DNA from: Daphnia pulex | Taxonomy: Eukaryota; Arthropoda; Branchiopoda; Diplostraca; Daphniidae | Direction of reading: 5' to 3' | Length of the DNA stretch: 64,000 nucleotides | Assembly: GCF_021134715.1 (NCBI RefSeq) | Contig: NC_060019.1 | Span: forward strand, 12,786,001 to 12,850,000 | Program-made: the position numbers and the translations under genes | Shown here: positions 58,904-64,000 of the stretch, piece by piece | How the letters are laid out: every line of letters starts with the position of its first letter | How positions within the stretch are numbered: the stretch's first letter is position 1 | Notes under the pieces: generated by a model | The model's input: the letters and a program-made list of their open reading frames with translations, nothing else | Told to the model about the DNA's origin: nothing | Databases searched by the model: none

Positions 58904-61001
58904 TTAAGCCTTAAAGTCCTCAATCTTACGAATTGCACAACAGAGCAACATGGAGAAGATCATTCCGAGCAGCTCGATGATACCAATTCCGATGCCAGCG
59001 GCGAACACGTAGGTGAAGTACTGGTGGATCAGCGATTCCAACTTTGGTGCGCAGCCCTAAATAAAAAAGAAAACAGGAAGTTGGTTGTAAAGTCGCTGCT
59101 CATTAAGGAGAAAGTCTTGGTGTAGACAAGACTGGTGTGCTGGTACGTACGTCGGTATAAACAATGCCCAGGGCGGAAGCGGCGAAGCCGAGCGAGCCGA
59201 GCTTGCGAGTAACTTCACACGCATCCGAGTCTGGATCAGCGCAGCAAGACTTGGGTACGGAGTAAGTAGGCGCCAGGGCACTAATGCCGATCTCGAGCGG
59301 CGACTTCTCACCAACTCCATTGTAAGCCGAGTTTGCCCAGCTGGCGTAGCTCTCAGCACCGCAGCACTTGAGGGTTTTCTGGATCATGTCGAAGGTTTTG
59401 GTTGTCACATCGTCCTTGCCATAGTCACGACGGACCGTGTCCCGCACGCTCTCCTGCACAAGTTTGTTCAGGTCGGCGCGGTTCATGTAGGCCCAAACGC
59501 CGGCGGCAATCTCAGCCACCAGGATGATCATCAGGAAGACAAAGAACTGCACAAACGACCGGTATTATGATTAACTGAGCTAGTTTTACCCCTTTTTAAA
59601 AGGTTTCGTAAAGACATTCGACACTCACGGTTCCCAGCAAACATTGGCTTTCACGCAAGGCTCCGCAGCAGCCAAGAAATCCGATGACGGTCATCAAGGC
59701 TCCGGCTGCCAACAGGATGTAAGTTCCGGTGGCGTAATCTTGGGCACCTTTTGCCATGAAGACGACCGCTTGATCGAAGAGCAGCCAGATTGACAAGGCC
59801 AACACGCCAACACCAGCCAACTGTAATCCATCAAAACAAAATGCGTCACGCACACGAAATGAATCAACACACACAAAAACTGCACGAGCAAAAATACCGA
59901 CACTACGTAACTAACGGGTGGTGTCGGCACAAAATTAATGGAGAAATAATTACGCGCAATCTAGCCGTACCCATCCTCTAGCTAGCACCCAACCACCACC
60001 AGCCGTTAGCCAATACCCAATTATGGAGGCATTCGTCACTGCCTGCATAGTGAAACATCATTTCCGCAATACCACTTCCTCTTAATCCCGCTGCCGGGCA
60101 CGGCACAAGTCTCTTCTATACCTCTTCCTTACATGTGTAACGAAATCAACCGATCGATGAATCCACGAATCCATCACCCATCCCTCGCCACCATACTGTG
60201 AAACTCTATCGAAGAGTGTGTGTATGTATATATACTACTCCGGAAAGTGGTGCGATGAAGGATGAAAGAGGAACAGAAAAGGACGGACGGAAGAGAGAGA
60301 AAGAGCTCACGCGAAGCTCCCTATTTTCTTATGGTGGAAAAAAACAAAATCGATAACAGTCTGCTGGTGATACGGTTTCAACTGTTCAACAGGCCTCTTG
60401 ATTTTCGACTCGCAACTTCCTATTAATAATGCGTTTGGCCCAGATGACGTAAATTTGGCCTTTCCCATGGAAATTTCGCTATTCAATTTTCGTCACATCT
60501 GATAGAAAAAAAAGGCCTTATTTCCTTTCACTATTCAGAGGATACAAGGCCAGAACACACAGAAGACCAAGCATGATACTCCTAAATCCTTGTACAACCA
60601 CCACCATTTCAAAAAAAGCCAGCGTGCAAAGGCTGGCCTTGGGGCACTGTACTGTGGCCTTCACAAGAGAAAATACCTGTTTAAAACAATTCTGGATTTC
60701 CTTGAATTACTCAGTCAATTTAAATGATTGTTCAACCGTTGAAAAATTCAAGAATATTATCTTACTTGACCCATATAAACTGACTCACTGCCCTCGATAG
60801 AAGTTTAAATGATTGCATCTTTCCATGAATAGCACTAAATTCAGTTTGATAAAGTTAGCTTTGAATGTGATTATGACAAAATAATTCTTAAGTTAGTTAG
60901 ATGGACATAACTCGAGGACATTGCGAAATAATTACCCAGAAGATGAGGTTGACAAAGAAGACGATCCACTTCAGAACTCCATAACAGCCACTCAACGCCA
61001 T
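58904..61001 (-). CDS. Tetraspanin (CD9/CD63-like four-pass protein)
   Basis: Four exons on the minus strand: 61001-60936, 59820-59629, 59546-59151 and 59056-58904, all joined in phase 0; 268 residues. It has MALSGCYGVLKWIVFFVNLIFW as TM1 start (first 22 residues), TM2 with GFLGCCGALRES, TM3 (FFVFLMIILVAEIAAGVWAY), a large extracellular loop of about 120 residues with the hallmark CCG (LKCCGAESY), PKSCC and a final GC, and TM4 followed by a short CCAIRKIEDF tail. Tetraspanins organise membrane microdomains with integrins and other partners. Intron 1 is 1,115 bases, unusually long for this window. The exact paralogue is not determined. Confidence 0.93.
59821..60935 (-). other. Tetraspanin intron 1
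   Basis: A phase-0 intron between the TM1 exon (ends TTCTGG|GTAATT) and the TM1/TM2 exon (after GATTACAG). No coding exon was recognised inside. Its size compared with the other introns makes it a candidate place for regulatory sequence. Confidence 0.7.
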
Positions 61002-62308
61002 TCTTGATGAAGATTGATATTACTCGTTCGCACTTGTACAAACAGATAAACGGCAAACAAGCCAAGAAGTGTGCCTATCTAGGATCGAATCGAAAAACAA
61101 TCTGAAATCTGTTGAGAGAAGAAACCAAAAAATGTTGAACGCTAGCTGATTTGGTCACGCTCGGGCAGGAAGTCTCTAGTCTCGACGACGCCCAGTTGCA
61201 AACATTGCTCGAGGGCTCTTTCTCTATACCCAGCCCCCAAAAAGAAGATGCTATGCTATGCCATCTAGTGTTTGTAAGCGCATATGCAAACTATTTTACG
61301 TTGCCTTGTGTTTAAATTTAAAATTTTATCGTGAAATACTCTCTTTAGATTATTAAGTTATTGAAATTAGTATTAATTACATTAAAAAATTCTCTACGAT
61401 TTTGAAAATAAGGTTTCTATTTTCTCAATTGATGCATTCATCGAGCTTGCAACGCTGTATCATGGCTGTATTTCGAAGAGAAGACAGAACAGAAGACGAA
61501 CGAAAAAAAGACCGCATAACCATAGCCTACTTTATTATAGGAAGCCCAAAGGAAGGATATCTCTCGCGTGTTGGAAAAGTGAAGCCTACTTTGCTCACCT
61601 TTCCTCCGATTTCGCATCTTCCAAGTGGACCCAGGGGGGCCATCTGGTGAGCGAAATAATGACACGCCCTCCGAAATTTCGAATGTTATGGTTTGGGGGG
61701 AACCCTGTAATTTATGAACGCACCATTAATATGTTGCCGTGAGGGATTTGAGGATTTCATGACAATGTTACATGGAACTGTGGACATTATTGTTTAGTGA
61801 ATGGCCCTTCGTAGCCATTTAACAATCATATCGATAGAAACGTAAACGAATCCGTGTTTTCAAATATCGCCACTAGACGATAAATTGGCTCCCGTGGGTC
61901 CACTTAGGGCGGAGCCAAATAAGAGGAAGGGAACCCAAATTGGCTTCCAAAAAAAGCCCAAACCGTTGGGCTTCCTATAATAAAGTAGGCTATGGCATAA
62001 CTGAGGAACCAAAAGTTGTTACGAGTCCCTCATTTCAATAAAAACAACATTTAAATTTCTGTGTGATTATCTAACATAATACGAGGTAAATGTTAACCAG
62101 CATTTCTGGCTTGCTTAACTAATCAGAAGGAAAGACTTGTTTAAAATATGGATTGGATTGGTGTTGGGATGTGGAAGAATTTTAATCAATTACATGTGTT
62201 TTTGATTGTTTCTTGGACTAATTTGATCTTAATTTATGAGCAATCTATTAATAGCTTGATCCACTTTGTTTGAAGGCACTGTTGTTTAATTTATTTTATT
62301 TATATCAG
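61002..62308. other. Region between tetraspanin and RBX1 start codons
   Basis: A divergent arrangement: tetraspanin (-) and RBX1 (+). It contains the transposable element at 61520-61995. The RBX1 start codon comes immediately after an acceptor (TATATCAG), so RBX1 has an upstream non-coding exon; a possible donor (ACGAG|GTAAAT) lies at 62085. Confidence 0.5.
61520..61995. mobile_element. MITE with 30-bp terminal inverted repeats
   Basis: The first 30 bases start CCATAGCCTACTTTATTATA and recur as the exact complement at the right end (61966-61995). The element is flanked by CATAA at 61515-61519 and 61996-62000, a 5-base target duplication. It is 476 bases long with no coding capacity of its own; a short frame at 61402-61650 crosses its left edge and is not a gene. 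Its end shares the pattern CCA-Y-AG-M-CTA with the element at 44045-44730, which also has a 5-base duplication. Confidence 0.9.
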
Positions 62309-62865
<557 letters not shown>

Positions 62866-64000
62866 GTGGCCTGACGCCTGTCCTTTGTTTTTTGTGGAAT
62901 TCTTTTTTTTATTAGCGCGTTTCATGTTTGAATACCGTCACTTCTTTTTTTTTCTTTCTCGGAATCTTCTGAAACTGGCTGAATTTTCGTGGCTAAGAAT
63001 TTCAAAAATAAATGTGCCCTTCAACTATTTTGAAAGTACGAATTACATGACGTAATATTGTAGGTAAAATCGTGGAATTAGGTTGAATATTGTTCAAAAA
63101 GAGTGGTGGAGAAGTGTTTTCGAAACTTGTGGTCCTAAATTTCGTATTAATGATTTTTTCTAGTTTTAGGAAAGGGCAAGTATGCAGAAAAGTTTGAGAC
63201 GTATTTTTAGTTCATCAACAAACTATATCGTTTCGACATGGGACTTCTCCCGGGACTTCTGTTATTACTAAACGGATTAGTTGACCAAGGAAAATCCCTG
63301 GATTTATTGTTTTAACCTTAAATAACATGTATTTTTAGACGTGTTCTAGACGTCACCGATAAAGGGAGTGGCTTAGTTACGTCATTGAAAGTAATAACAC
63401 TTCGAGCAAGGTAAATACAACTACCAAAAAGGATAACAAAAACATTCAAAACTGCCGTAGGCAGCGAGTTTACGTGGGTTGCTGAAATTTCGTGGCAACC
63501 TTTTAGATTCTTCAGTGATGAAATCGGCTGACGTGATAGGAGTGGAAGAACAAAAAACAATTGAAGGGAGTGGTATTAAATCAGTGTTTTAATATAAAAA
63601 AGTAATACTATCCAACACAAATTCGTGAGTGAGCGCTCTGGGGCTTTACTTTCTTCGGGTCATAGTGGTTAGAGTCATGGCTACGAAATAGAACTCGAAA
63701 GAATAATTTGACTTTTGCAGCAGATCATAGGCGCTCTGACGTATCACACTGGTATTACAGCTCCTCTTAAATTCCAATTGTTGATTGGCGAAAGCAATGA
63801 GACGACTGAGGCTTTTTTAATGAATACATATTTTACATTCTTAATGTAATGTACTTAAGCTTTGCGTTCATTTGTCCTTCCCACGACGAAAATTCCAATG
63901 CAACCTACGCTTAACCTCACCCTTCACCTACTCTACGCCTTTTGTACCGCACCTTGACTAGATATTGGCTACTTGTGCGATGGATTTTTTACTGGTTCGA
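62866..64000. other. RBX1 3' UTR and downstream sequence
   Basis: Contains an AATAAA at 63007. After that there is AT-rich sequence with short open frames and no recognisable gene up to the window end. Confidence 0.5.
63007..63012 (+). terminator. Poly(A) signal of RBX1
   Basis: AATAAA 142 bases after the stop codon. Confidence 0.55.

Noticed and set aside
61402-61650. 82-codon plus-strand frame upstream of RBX1
   Set aside because: It crosses the left border of the MITE at 61520 and shows no domain.
63655-63710. Possible tRNA (TAGTGGTTAGAGTCATGG)
   Set aside because: No matching B-box, acceptor stem or T-loop downstream.

Overview
The window looks like nuclear DNA of a branchiopod crustacean, most likely a Daphnia-type cladoceran. 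This is inferred from arthropod-type orthologues, many introns of only about 55-75 bp with GT..AG ends, compact gene pairs, and decayed copies of a Tyr-Tyr-Thr/Ala-Pro repeat protein family of a kind I associate with Daphnia. No species call is possible from the window alone. All gene models below were joined by hand, using splice sites, reading phase and domain continuity.

Layout. (1) 1-3.9 kb: low-complexity upstream DNA, no assignable exon. (2) 3.9-18.2 kb (+): one very large secreted matrix protein of at least 27 exons. It has an acidic/Thr-rich N-terminal part, a Sushi module, 17 EGF modules, two more Sushi modules, a Thr-rich linker, two HYR modules, a Sushi module and a GCC2/ephrin-receptor-like Cys-rich end. 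(3) 18.2-26.8 kb: long pyrimidine- and microsatellite-rich intergenic DNA. (4) 26.8-31.9 kb (+): RASSF8-type Ras-association/coiled-coil scaffold. (5) 33.2-36.0 kb (-): SCYL2 pseudokinase. (6) 37.0-39.5 kb (+): OTU-Tudor deubiquitinase of the OTU/OTUD4 type. (7) 39.7-40.4 kb (-): SRA1 protein. (8) 40.7-42.8 kb (+): FASTKD/RAP mitochondrial RNA-binding protein. Genes 5 to 8 form a dense housekeeping cluster with two divergent and one convergent arrangement.

(9) 42.8-52.9 kb: a gene-poor, repeat-rich island with a 686-bp near-perfect palindromic transposable element flanked by a 5-bp duplication, decayed copies of the YYT repeat gene, a dispersed ~250-bp repeat in both orientations, an older palindromic element and a very AT-rich stretch. 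(10) 53.0-55.3 kb: a small membrane-protein cluster, namely a four-pass CD20-like protein (+) and two tandem intronless single-pass proteins with PPxY tails (-). (11) 58.9-61.0 kb (-): a tetraspanin. (12) 61.5-62.0 kb: a second non-autonomous DNA transposon with 30-bp inverted ends and a 5-bp duplication; its ends resemble those of the 44-kb element. (13) 62.3-62.9 kb (+): RBX1/ROC1, the RING subunit of cullin ubiquitin ligases.

There is no operon logic here. Three ubiquitin-related functions (OTU deubiquitinase, PPxY adaptors, RBX1) and several membrane or trafficking functions (SCYL2, tetraspanin, CD20-like) share the window, but nothing shows they act together. The most unusual items are the tandem PPxY pair, the domain order of the matrix protein (including a Sushi module split by a long basic insertion), and the two palindromic/TIR elements with similar ends.
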